Below, piece by piece: positions 21,101-30,797 of a DNA stretch of 64,000 nt. A model generated the notes under the pieces. It had not been told where the DNA came from, did not search any database, and was given only the letters and a program-made list of their open reading frames with translations. The stretch's first letter is position 1. Every line of letters starts with the position of its first letter. This DNA is from Crambe crambe (lineage: Eukaryota > Porifera > Demospongiae > Poecilosclerida > Crambeidae): positions 4,836,001 through 4,900,000 of the forward strand of contig OZ004591.1 of the NCBI GenBank assembly GCA_963924555.1. Reading direction: 5' to 3'. The position numbers were made by a program, and so were the translations under genes.

Positions 21101-21775
21101 AAAGGACCTAGCTATCCTGTATAGTGAGAAATTTCATTACATCAAATGTGTTCGTAGAGGAAGTGTTGTTTTCTTCTTGTTGTTGTTGTTTTCTAGCTAC
21201 AGTAGATCCTATCAACCTTTGCATGGATTAGACGTTACTCATCAGGATTGTGTGCTGCATGGTATATCTGGTAACAGGAGTTTCATGAAGTCATTTCCTT
21301 TACAATTTTGGTATTTTGGCACATTGAGATTAGTTGTTTTTACTATGAGCGTAAAAAAATTTCAGCCATAAAAGTTCAGCTGCATTCCTATCATTCCTAG
21401 CCCTCCTAATTTCAATAACCGCACCTATAGCTATCCTACTTCAAGTGAGTGAAGTAGCTAACCCCTTACCCATACCCACAGCAATATTACTTCCTACTTC
21501 ACTCCTAGGCCTCCTAATTTCAATAGCCACACTCCTAATAAGGCCTGGGTACGAGGCTACCCAGGCTTCCAAAAAATGGCAAAGAAAGATTAGCTAGTGC
21601 TCAGAGTGCTGCCAATATCACTGAATTTTAAAATCGAACTGTAGTCAAAACTAATAGCAAAAGATCAACCTAGCTCTAGGTGCCGCTTTAACGGATGGCC
21701 CGAACAGAATTTTGATGACTATAGCCAGTAAGTTCAGTACGTCGATCTTATTATTATTATTATGTTAATAATCAG
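21101..21775. other. Array-spacer DNA and diverged (ATT)n-tailed repeat
   Basis: 21101-21370 matches 38056-38300 (AAAGGACCTA...GTTCGTAGAGGAAGT), sequence that precedes a transporter fragment in both places. 21570-21765 is the third, diverged copy of the ATT-tailed repeat with an ATT tract. No gene is supported. Confidence 0.55.
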
Positions 21776-21979
21776 AACAAAAGTCAATTTTAGATATCTT
21801 TTTTTTCTTATGTTAGCGAATGAATTCTAGATGTTTGAACATTCTTCTCTCTTCTGTGTAGCTGTGATGATTCACTGTAGCCTTCTGAGAACCTGTAGAG
21901 TAAAGGTAGAAGAGAAAGAAGAGTTTTTAGTTTATACAGTCCTATGACCTTTAGAGGGCGCTAGCGCACTCTCTGATAT
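21776..21979. repeat. Type II hairpin module, variant
   Basis: Same body as 18982-19208, but it has lost the CATCCCTAC box. The hairpin is 21953-21974 with stem AGAGGGCGC/GCGCACTCT. It sits between array-spacer DNA and a transporter fragment. Confidence 0.7.
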
Positions 21980-22029
21980 TATTTGTATATAATATGTTTC
22001 ATTCGTAATCTTCCTTATTAATTGATGGA

Positions 22030-22275
22030 AATTCATAATGAAACCTGGTAGAGTGGATCTTTATAAACTTGTGTACAGAGTACAAAATTAATGGTATACA
22101 GAGTTACTGGCATCTCAAGATCTATCTCAGCTACTGTGAGGATGAGTGGCCTTTAATCTTTGCAAACACAAAAGTGTGGTGGGCCATTCACTGTGGAACA
22201 GGTCGAACTTTCTGTTTCCATTGTGCCATTATTCATGTTGAATGCTTTGACAATGATTATCCATTCAATTCAGGT
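22030..22275 (+). pseudogene. Transporter fragment (central linker)
   Basis: GGTAGAGTGGATCTTTATAA through GAGGATGAGTGGCC and GTGGAACAGGTCGAA corresponds to the cytoplasmic linker GRVxxYKLVYRV...EDEWP...VEQVE and the start of TM7 of the intact genes. It has frameshifts and deletions. Fragments with the same limits lie at 38345 and 62540, so one pseudogene fragment was copied with its flanks. The downstream flank is cut at 22300 by the inserted element. Confidence 0.75.
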
Positions 22276-22300
22276 CAAGTTTATTACATTGCTTAATCTT

Positions 22301-22960
22301 ACAAGTAAAGGAAAAAACATTTAAAAAAATGAAAGTAGATGTAGGGATGACAAAAAACTGTACAAAAAAATAAAGAAACAAGGAAAGAAATTGTGAAAAG
22401 AAAATGTGGATTTATTATCATCCCTACATCAAGCCTATCAATGGTATAGCAATGGACTATCTACCAGAATAGAGAGAGGCTGTCCTCTTTCAATAATGAA
22501 AATCTATTAGCAGTCACTCTTTTGGCACAGGTGGTTGAGAATTGTCTTTTCAGTGAGGTTGAATCAATATGTGAATAGAGAGAGGCTGTCCTCTTTCAAT
22601 AATGAAAATCTATTAGCAGTCACTCTTTTGGCACAGGTGGTTGAGAATTGTCTTTTCAGTGAGGTTGAATCAATATGTGAGCTATGAATACCACCTAGCT
22701 AGCATCACATATATATTTTTAATTGTTTCATTATGGTAATTATTGAACATCTTATGATAGCTACTTATAAGCTTAGCTGAATAGTCAAAGTATAATTATA
22801 ATATTTAGCTACGATAATTCCTTGGCTTGATGTAGGGATGATAATAAATCAACATTTTCTTTTCACAATTTCTTTCCTTGTTTCTTTATTTTTTTGTACA
22901 CTGTTTTTTGTCATCCCTACATCTACTTTCATTTTTAAAAATGTTTTTTCCTTTACTTGT
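22301..22960. mobile_element. D-family palindrome with long loop
   Basis: ACAAGTAAAGG at 22301 pairs with CCTTTACTTGT ending 22960. The arms are ~134 bp; the outer box GTAGGGATG is 40 nt from the end (22341) and the inner box borders the loop. The 390-bp loop holds a tandem duplication. A T-rich tract follows on the right, as in families B, C and E. It marks the left end of the 22301-25568 insertion. Confidence 0.88.
22467..22678. repeat. Identical 106-bp tandem duplication in the D loop
   Basis: 22467-22572 and 22573-22678 are identical. The unit starts GAATAGAGAGAGGCTGTCC. Confidence 0.85.
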
Positions 22961-23261
22961 TTTCTTTCTTTTTTTGTAATTAATGAGCTCCCCTGCCTAT
23001 ATACGCCCTTGGTATGAAATCAAAAGATGGGATAGATACATATTTTTTATAGAGAACTACTTGCTCGTCTCCAGGTTTGTGGAGGTGGTCAATAGAGCAC
23101 TCTTTGCACGTGCGCCAAAAATCCGATTAGGTGGATTTGTACTCTACTCTCAGTAATCTTCCATGACACATGATGCAATACTGCTAAATCAGCACTGCGG
23201 TAGACAGCTATGTGTCTTTTATATCCTATCTCAGCTGGGATAACCCCACCTACTGAACAAG
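22961..23261. other. D-element body, unassigned
   Basis: After the T-rich tract there is ~280 bp found once in the window. A 70-codon minus-strand ORF (23089-23301) crosses into the next repeat and has no recognisable features. Confidence 0.5.
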
Positions 23262-25478
23262 GGTATGTCACACTAGTGACTGCACCCAGATTTGACTTCA
23301 TCCTTGCATAATCTCATCTATTCAGCTCTTGTTCCAACTCTTTTTTGATCAGTTAACTAGTTATCCTTACATCACCTTAGAATAAATATTTTTGTTTCTT
23401 TTATTTTTTTTAAATAGAATTATTTTTGCAGGAGGTTATTAGAGCTGTATCAATGAATATCTCATTGATTTTGTGATATCTTTTTGTAGGAAGTAGTTAG
23501 CACTTAGCTATAACTGTTTTTAATATTAATTCTATGTTATGCTGATTAATTAAGTTGAACTTCATAGAGTGGTAGGGGAAGGAGGCAAGGTCTGTAGCTG
23601 TTCTTGTTTCATGAAATTTAATTTCATAGCTCTTGTGTTACAATGCTGGATCACAACCAAGCTTGGTAAGCGATTAAAATCTTCTAACTAGCTGAGTTCA
23701 TAGATAAAAGAAGGAGAAGGGCTAGGGGCTAGGGAGCTGCGATCAGCCTGCTTTCGTTTCTAAATAATGCACTGGCAGCTTATGAACTCGAGAAAGCTTA
23801 CCATTCAAAATTTACACGCTGTCGTTACAGCTCAGCTAATAGCTAGCTAGGATAACTTACCCTAGAGCTGACTATCTATCTATGCTCGAAATGCGAAATG
23901 GCTTTTTGCTTCGATGAGATCGAGAGTCATGGCAACTATCGTTTGTTACGCATGCGCGTTATGTTCAATTTCTTTGTTGTATAGTCCCTATACTAAGAGA
24001 GCGGCTTTTTTTCTGAGTGAACTAGAGGCTAAACCGATACCACACTGCACTGGTCGGGGTAAAAAGCTACACATTCATATATAGAACATAGCCATAACGC
24101 GGCCCAATTTTTCTCCAGATCGTGCCATTATTATTATGATGATTAAGAACAAGAAAATGAGAAATCATGAAAAAGTGCATTTTTACTGCTCTTCCGTGTT
24201 AAGTCTTTCAGCCTCCAAAATTCTCCTGCATGATAAGAATTGCATGAAATACAGGGTAAGCAGTCATAGCAGCTACAACTTAAGAAAATCCAACTTCATT
24301 TTGTATAAAGAAAAAAACATTTATTCTAATAAATGAAGGTGATGTAGGGATGACTAGTTAACTGGTCAAAAAAGAGTTGGAACAAGAGCTGAATAGATGA
24401 CTGCAAGGATGAAGTCGAATGTGGGTACGTCACACTAGTGACTGCACCTGGATTCGACTTCATCCTTGCAGTCATCTATTCAGCTCTTGTTCCAACTCTT
24501 TTTTGACCAGTTAACTAGTCATCCCTACATCACCTTCATTTATTAGAATAAATGTTTTTTTCTTTAGCTACTTGTTTCTTTTATTTTTTTAAAAAATAGA
24601 ATTCTTTTTGCAGGAGGTCATTAGAGCATCTATTATGAATACCTCATTATAGCTGCTTGTTATGATTATTGTTCAGTAGGAAGTAGTTAGTGTTTTTTTT
24701 CCTCCTTATTATAACTGTTTTTAATATTAATTGTTATGCTGGTTCATAGAGTGGTAGGTGAAGGAGGCAAGGTAACTGTAGCTGTTCTTGTTTCATGAAA
24801 TTCAATTTTCATAGCTCTTGTATTGCAATCCTGGATCACAACCAAGCCTGAATTAAAATCTTCTAACTAGCTGAGCTCATAGATAAAAGAAGGGAGAAGG
24901 GCTAGGGCTAGGGCAGGCTAGGGAGCCTGCTTTCGTTTCTAAATAATGCACAACTCACTGGCAGATTATGAGCTCGAGTAAGCTTAGGTCTACCATTCAA
25001 AATTTACACGCTGTCCTTACAGTTCTAGCTAGTAATAGCTAGCTTAGAGCTGACTATATTATTCTGCTCTATCTCTATGGTTGAAATGGCTTTTTGCTTC
25101 GAGAGTTATGGCAACTATACTATCGTTTGTTACGCATGCGCGTTATGTTCAATTTCTTTGGTTGTATAGTCCCTGTACTAAGAGAGCGGCTTTTTTTCTG
25201 AGTGAACTAGAGGCTAAACCGATGCCACACTGCACTAGTCGGGGTAAAATGCTACACATTCATATATAGAACATAGCCATAACGCGGCCCAATTTTTCTC
25301 CACATCGTGCCATTATTATGAAGAATATGATGATTAAGAACATGAAGAATAAGAAATCATGAATATGCACGCTTTTATTGCTCTTCCGTGTTGAGGGTTT
25401 CAGTCTCCAAAATTCTCCTGCATGATAAGAATGTGCATAAAATACAGGGTAAGCAGTCATAGCAGCTACAACTTACTA
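23262..25478. repeat. Tandem duplication of the ~1.1-kb E unit
   Basis: Copy 1 (about 23262-24290) starts inside the right half of an E palindrome; copy 2 is about 24423-25478. Shared landmarks are the CACACTAGTGACTGCACC loop, CAGGAGGT(C/T)ATTAGAGC, CTTGTTTCATGAAATT, TACGCATGCGCGTTATG and AAATACAGGGTAAGCAGTCA. Each has an NRF1-like site near the middle. No gene is supported; both 60-codon ORFs are frame fragments. Confidence 0.75.
24303..24557. mobile_element. E-family palindrome
   Basis: Arms of ~115 bp around a ~30-bp loop (24426-24455). The left end is GTATAAAGAAAAAAAC (diverged from ACAAGTAAAG). The outer GTAGGGATG is at 24344 and its mirror at 24520. There is no inner box beside the loop, unlike families A-D. 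With the downstream unit it forms a complete element ending at the 25544 hairpin. Confidence 0.85.
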
Positions 25479-25568
25479 TTTTCTGAGTAAATCCAACTGC
25501 ATTTAGTATTAGTCCTATATAGGGTCATAGGTCATCCCTACATAGAGAGCGCTACCGCGCTCTCTGAT
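25479..25568. repeat. 3' hairpin terminus with type III body
   Basis: CATCCCTAC (25533-25541) precedes a hairpin at 25544-25565 with stem AGAGAGCGC/GCGCTCTCT and loop TACC, then GAT. Both stem strands carry a C/G change relative to AGAGAGTGC, so pairing is kept. The paralogous sites at 38640 and 62785 lack everything between 22301 and here. Confidence 0.8.
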
Positions 25569-25969
25569 TAATGATTGTTACATGGTCATATCTTGCATCC
25601 GTCATCTTATATCCTACATGCATCTATTTCAGTCTTATCATGCTACCTATGAAACAAACTTTAAACTCTGTTTACAATGATGGCTATAACACTGAAAGTA
25701 AATCCAATTACAATATCAACTTACAGTCATGCAGTGTATGTATCAGAGAGTACGATAGTACTCTCTAAGTAGGGATGGCACGGATGCTCCATTGGAGTAT
25801 AGTACTTAATATTTTCTTTCATAACACCAGAATACTTCCCTCCTACAGTCAGCAGCTCCTAACTTGAACACAGAACACCTTCAATGTCTATAGGACTCAA
25901 ATATGAAGAGCAGAAGACAACGCAGTATCATTTTACAGCAACTTCTAAAATCGCCATTTTCATCTGGTC

Positions 25970-25975
<6 letters not shown>
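25569..25975. repeat. Transporter-linked spacer with a reverse-oriented hairpin end
   Basis: Collinear with 38650-38995 and partly 62795-63030. A hairpin at 25745-25766 (AGAGAGTAC/GTACTCTCT) followed by GTAGGGATG (25769-25777) is the hairpin terminus in the opposite orientation; the same occurs at 38830-38862. No coding content. Confidence 0.65.
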
Positions 25976-26003
<28 letters not shown>

Positions 26004-26004
<1 letters not shown>

Positions 26005-26437
26005 GGCCTTGGCATATTATGCCGGCATAATTTTGAGCATAATAACATTGATTTGTAAGGCAAGCATAATCGAGCATAATCAGCAATCATATGAGCATAA
26101 TCGTCTCATTTCAAAAATAAAATCATATATACATTTTGAACGGCTATTATACTCTAGCATGACACTCAATTCCACATAGTTTTGCAGTGAGCTAGCTTGT
26201 TTATCAGTAAAATGTCCTTTTAGTATTGAAAAAAAAAACAACTCTTTCAGTATCAGCTGATCACTAGCCATGAACACAAACCCAGGATCGGATTACTGAG
26301 GTTAAAGGTCAATAATACAAGCATAATGATATTGCACATGAGCATAATAACTTTACACATGAGCATAATAACATGATTTTTTGAGCATAGAAGAATAGCA
26401 TAATAGCCAATTTTTTGAGCATAATGCGCCAAGGTCT
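26004..26437. mobile_element. hAT-like MITE with iterated GAGCATAAT
   Basis: The ends AGGCCTTGGC and GCCAAGGTCT are inverted, with flanking GCATAATA-type sequence also mirrored. About nine GAGCATAAT or close variants fill both subterminal regions, in mixed spacing. It sits in an ATC microsatellite, which blurs the target duplication. A relative at 43822-44143 has an 8-bp duplication, which supports hAT. Confidence 0.7.
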
Positions 26438-27005
26438 AATTCATCATCATCATCATCATCAAACAACTTATTTCAGAAATGGTTCATTCAAATGCTATAA
26501 TTCTTATACCAATCTACTCAGAAATGACTGCGCTATAATCCTTTACCTTTAACTCGACATGTTCAAAAATAGCACGTCATTTTCCAACTTGTTAGCTTTC
26601 AACCTACAACAAGGCAGACATTTTTATGCCCTGCCCTGTACACGTCGACCCAGTGCGCTATTATAGAAACAGCCCTGCCCCTTGATTCTTTGAACTGCGT
26701 GTGTTGACAGAGCGAATAGTGGTCTTGGTTAAGAGTTTCTTCTTGTCTGTCACCAATGATGATAGCTGCAGGCCTCAATTCTTATGCCAATATGGAGAAT
26801 TATGACTGTATTCTTTGACTCCTCTCCCAACCATAGACCTTATAAGAATTGTTGTACTGATTTACACAGTTTAAGAAGGTATAATAACCTCATAATCTAC
26901 ATAATAAATTAATAAGGTGTAGCTAATTTTGCTTATCAACTGCATAGCTGCATAGCCTTGTTGATACAGTCAAAAAATATAGTCCTAATTCTCTACATTT
27001 ATTTT
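26438..27005. other. Spacer, no gene seen
   Basis: Starts with a TCATCA tract, then unique DNA. 26820-27000 resembles the spacer at 32540-32720 (CC(A/G)ACCAT...CTTATAAGAA...GTGTAGCTAATTTTG). Confidence 0.5.
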
Positions 27006-27360
27006 TTATAGAAGGGGAAAACATTTCTATGAAATGAACTAGGGATGACCATTACTCAAAAAAGTAAGCCAAAAAGGGTAGCTATACAGTAGGGATGAAG
27101 GGGGTCAATATGTGTTTGTTCTGTATATCCAGCCAACAATCCTTACATAATTATGCATCCATTACTGCATTATGATCTGAAGCTACCCATAGCTTACTAT
27201 ACGTACATACTTCACTCCCTCCATGAGGCCGGAGAGAAGTAGGGAATTAAGTTGGGTGATATAGAAGGGTTATAGGAGTGATAGGAGAATAGTGTAATAA
27301 AGCAGCTAAATTCTATGGCTATCGATCCCTACTTCAACTTTTTATTTAGTCATTTCAAGT
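27006..27360. repeat. Decayed palindrome half upstream of transporter gene 1
   Basis: The left arm of an old C-type palindrome (CATTTCTATGAAATGAACTAGGGATGACCATTACTC... to TCCAGCCAACAATCC) is followed by a different right part ending GATCCCTACTTCAACTTTTT. The same decayed block lies upstream of the genes at 33281 (about 32720-33000) and 39553 (39000-39290). It was therefore present before the gene duplications and gives a relative age for the family. Confidence 0.65.
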
Positions 27361-27477
27361 CAAATTTATCCATGCAGTTATGCTTTATTGTTGATATACA
27401 TCCATCTTAGATATAGTCCACATGTTATTACGTGGTTGTTAGTTGATATAACAATATGATTTTGATTCATTACACTG

Positions 27478-27615
27478 TAAAACAGGACACACACACTAAA
27501 CACACTATAAATATGTAGTGTACACTTTCATTTCTACATGTAGCTTCATACATTTTAGCAGTCGGCACTGACTAGTCTAAAAGTCCCCAGCGTACTTCGA
27601 TGTCTAGCTATTGCA
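27478..27615 (+). promoter_or_regulatory. TATA promoter of transporter gene 1
   Basis: TATAAATA at 27506 lies 110 nt before the ATG and is followed by AGTGTACACTTTCATTT and an initiator-like GGCACTGACTAGTC. The block is conserved before 33281 (TATA at 33170) and 39553 (TATA at 39443) with nearly the same spacing. The start context is TTGCAATGGATGG. Confidence 0.65.
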
Positions 27616-29415
27616 ATGGATGGTCAAGTCAATGAACAGTCACCACTCTTACAAGTTGCAGCTGCCTCTGTTCGTAAGTCAGCTTATACCTACAACTTCT
27701 TTAAAATTGGCTGTATCAGATCAAAATCTGCTATAGTGGTACTCTTTTTGACTTTTTCAGCATTAGTAGGTTATAACATAGTTAATCCTATAAAATTCCA
27801 AGAGACATTATATTTACCGTCGAAACATCATGTTTTTGTCATTTTGGCATTTATAATAATTTCAATTGGAATTATGTTTATCTCACCCATGGCTGGTTTG
27901 CTTGCTGATATCAAATTTGGTCGCTATAAGACTCTGCAATGTAGTGCTTATATCACAGTTACAGCCATGAGTTTTATTTCAATATCTTTCATTACGTATA
28001 CCATTGTTATTAGTATTGTTACATTTCATCATATTGATAGCGTCCTTTTTGTGTTTATCTCATCAATTCTCTTTGCAACTATTGGCGTGCTTCTAACAAG
28101 TTCCATTGTATTGACTACTAATGCTATCAACTTTGGCATGGACCAGCTCCACGACTCATCAACTCAAGATTTTATTTTCTTTGTGCACTGGTATGTGTGG
28201 CTTAGCCATCTAAGTCTTCTTGTAATAGGAGTCCCATGGAGTCTTTACTTCTATGATACTCGGTATGTAGACTATGCTGATGCATTCAGAATTGTCGGTA
28301 TCTCTCTGTATGTATTGATTTCTGGCATCATTTTATTCCTCTTTATCGTCTCTCTTTGTGTGGTTCGTCATAAACGAAGGTGGTTCTTGATCGAACCTAG
28401 TGGTAAAGTGAATCCTTACAAACTGGTGTACAGAGTTGTCAAGTTTGCCTGGCACCACAAGATCCCTGTTCGTCGCAGTGCCTTCACTTACTGTGAGGAT
28501 GAGTGGCCTTCAAGACTGGATCTTGGCAAACAGAAATATGGTGGACCATTCACTGTAGAGCAGGTCGAAGATGTCAAAACTTTCCTTGGTATCTTGAAAG
28601 TATTAGTTTCCATTGTGCCAATATTTATGTTGCAATATGTATCAGAATCAATGCTTTCTCAATTCACAATACATAGTAATTTATTTTTCATGCCTCCTGG
28701 AAATACTTCTTCCCATGCTTTTGGGCATATGATACGTATTGAAGGAATTGTTCACTACCTATTTCTCAGCAGTGGTTTGTTGTCTCCCCTGCTAGTTGTG
28801 GTCTCTCTCCCCCTTTACCTCTTTTTGCTTCGTCCGTTCATTATATATCACATTCCAGGGTTGCTGAAGACTATCCTGAAAAGGATAGGAGTAGGGCTGC
28901 TTCTGATCATACTATCTCTTCTTTGTGCCCTTGCTATGGATGTGGTCGTACATGAAAGAAACAGCAATCAGTTATGCATGTTTTCTCCAAATCATACACT
29001 AAATTTAGTCAATGAGTCTACCTCATACAGGCCACGTTTATATCAAAATGTGTACTTCTTCATTTCTCAGCATGTACTTTCTGCACTGTACAACATGCTT
29101 ATTGACATTGCAGTGTTCGAATTCATTGCTTCCCAAAGTCCTTATTCCATGAAGGGGCTGTTGATTGGTTTACTCTTTTCCTCAAGAATACTAGCACAGG
29201 CTCTTGGTATTGTCGTAATGATACCATTTTCAACCTCCTGGAAGACTAGCTACCCCTTGAGTTGTGGGTCTGGCTTTTATATCACTAATATTTCTATAGG
29301 AATAATAACCTTTATCATATATATTTGGGTGGCTAAGAACTACAAGCATCGAGCAAGAGATGAACCATCTTTCATACGTCAGTATGCTGAAGAGTACTAC
29401 TCAAATCAAAGATGA
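27616..29415 (+). CDS. POT/SLC15-like 12-TM transporter, array gene 1
   Basis: An intact intronless 599-codon ORF, the usual length for eukaryotic PTR2 proteins. The cytosolic N-terminus has NEQSPLL (acidic dileucine, residues 6-12). Family motifs are ADIKFGRYKT (97-106), NFGMDQ (172-177), FVHWYVW (189-195), linker EDEWPSRLDL (294-303) and YGGPFTVEQVEDVK (308-321), LKRIGVGL (421-428), a TM9-10 loop with two N-glycosylation sequons (459, 466), and SPYSMKGL (508-515). These place it in the POT family (peptide, nitrate or small-solute transport, usually proton-driven). TM1 (about 36-55) has no ExxER, so coupling or substrate may differ. An endolysosomal site is inferred from the dileucine. The C-terminus is changed to YYSNQR. 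Expression and substrate are unknown. Confidence 0.85.
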   Translation: MDGQVNEQSPLLQVAAASVRKSAYTYNFFKIGCIRSKSAIVVLFLTFSALVGYNIVNPIKFQETLYLPSKHHVFVILAFIIISIGIMFISPMAGLLADIKFGRYKTLQCSAYITVTAMSFISISFITYTIVISIVTFHHIDSVLFVFISSILFATIGVLLTSSIVLTTNAINFGMDQLHDSSTQDFIFFVHWYVWLSHLSLLVIGVPWSLYFYDTRYVDYADAFRIVGISLYVLISGIILFLFIVSLCVVRHKRRWFLIEPSGKVNPYKLVYRVVKFAWHHKIPVRRSAFTYCEDEWPSRLDLGKQKYGGPFTVEQVEDVKTFLGILKVLVSIVPIFMLQYVSESMLSQFTIHSNLFFMPPGNTSSHAFGHMIRIEGIVHYLFLSSGLLSPLLVVVSLPLYLFLLRPFIIYHIPGLLKTILKRIGVGLLLIILSLLCALAMDVVVHERNSNQLCMFSPNHTLNLVNESTSYRPRLYQNVYFFISQHVLSALYNMLIDIAVFEFIASQSPYSMKGLLIGLLFSSRILAQALGIVVMIPFSTSWKTSYPLSCGSGFYITNISIGIITFIIYIWVAKNYKHRARDEPSFIRQYAEEYYSNQR

Positions 29416-30540
29416 ATAACTGATTTAAAAAAAATAATAATGTTCATACTAGTAAAATCTAGCTAGCTATTTATATTAATGCATATTAACGTTTGTATAA
29501 ACAAAGAAGATTTGTACTTTCATAGTTTAAAACTTTCATAGATTATCCACGTTGGAGGAGCTAGGGAGGATGATATTGGCGCTGTTTAGGTGGTACTGCA
29601 TGGGCTGCATTGGCAGGTCGCCTCTGTATTGGTCTTTAATCAGTATATTTACATGAACATAGACTAGCACATGGAGAAGAAGTTATAAAGGTCATAGTAG
29701 TGTGTGACATAATAATGGTCCACCTAATTATTATCCACTACAAGTTAGAGTACATGGAACATTGTACCACAACCTCTATGCAAATGCTTGACAACATGTG
29801 AATATTGAAATATTATGATTATGAGTTAGACTACTTCAAAAACTGTTTCATAGCATATGCCAGTAATTACAGTGAAGTGTGTTCTTGAAAGTGTAACCAG
29901 GCCAACCTATGTATGGATGTAAGCATCTACATGTGGACTAATATATACAATGTTTGAGTTTGCCTAAAATAGTAATGCATTAGGAATTAGCCTGCATAGT
30001 ATGGCAAGCTTTAATGTGTAGATAGATATAGGCCTACACTCTCATTTAATGAAGCAATGGACCTCTCCCAACCATTTCTATTTTGGACCCTATAATACTA
30101 ATTTTGATTAATAATACTTTCAAAGCTATAACAACCTCATAAATTATGAATTTCCCAAATAGCTATGTTTATATCAATTTTAAAGACTATATGATTTGTT
30201 TATCAATAGGGTTTCGTTTAATTAAGGTGTGGAGATAAACCTCATTATGCAATAAGTTGTGTACATAACTACCTTGATACAGTCAAAGAAAGTGATAATA
30301 AACTTCATAATTTGCATAGCTGCTTTACATTTTTAAATGTTCTCATTAATGAAGGTATTAAGTGGCTGACGTGGAATATCTCACAATGAATGGTACTTAT
30401 GTTATAGATAAACCTCAGTTTACTTCTACAGGATATACACTCAAGGATAGACGCCGAGCAGAGCCGAGACACACTGTAGAAGTGCTAACCTGTAGTCACA
30501 ATTTTAGCACACCTAACAACTGACAAGAATACTACTTATA
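29416..30540. other. 3' spacer of transporter gene 1
   Basis: Paralogous to 35084-36300. It contains GATGATATTGGC...TGGGCTGCATTGG, a TTCTTGAA copy of the intergenic element in reverse orientation (29882-29889), and a block (30196-30530) repeated at 31606-31925 and 35940-36270. No coding sequence was recognised. Confidence 0.55.
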
Positions 30541-30790
30541 ACAAGTGAATGCAAAAAATTTCTTCGAAATAAAAATGTGAAGTAGGGATGCTATTATAAC
30601 TGCAGCTTCATTATGAAAACCAAGTACTGCAGCATCGAAGCAGTATGGCCCAAAAATCTAGCTGGAATATGTATTATAACTGCATGCAAGAGAGTGAACT
30701 TAGTGAAGTGACCCTTACCCATCATCAAGTACGAGATACTATTCCTACTTCACTCCCTTGGCCCTTGATCATGGGAGTGTAAGTACTCCA
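30541..30790. mobile_element. G-family palindrome terminus (left side)
   Basis: ACAAGTGAATGCAAAAAATT at 30541 has GTAGGGATG 41 nt in (30582). B-like CTAGCTGG(A/G) and ACTGCAG words follow, but no good right arm. It lies 250 bp upstream of a transposase relic. Confidence 0.6.
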
Positions 30791-30797
30791 ACTAGTT

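Noticed and set aside
22301-25568. Assigning the palindrome/hairpin elements to Helitrons
   Set aside because: The reverse strand does start TCAGAGAG with a hairpin, but no CTRR 3' end, A/T insertion pattern or Rep/helicase gene is visible, so the name is not supported.
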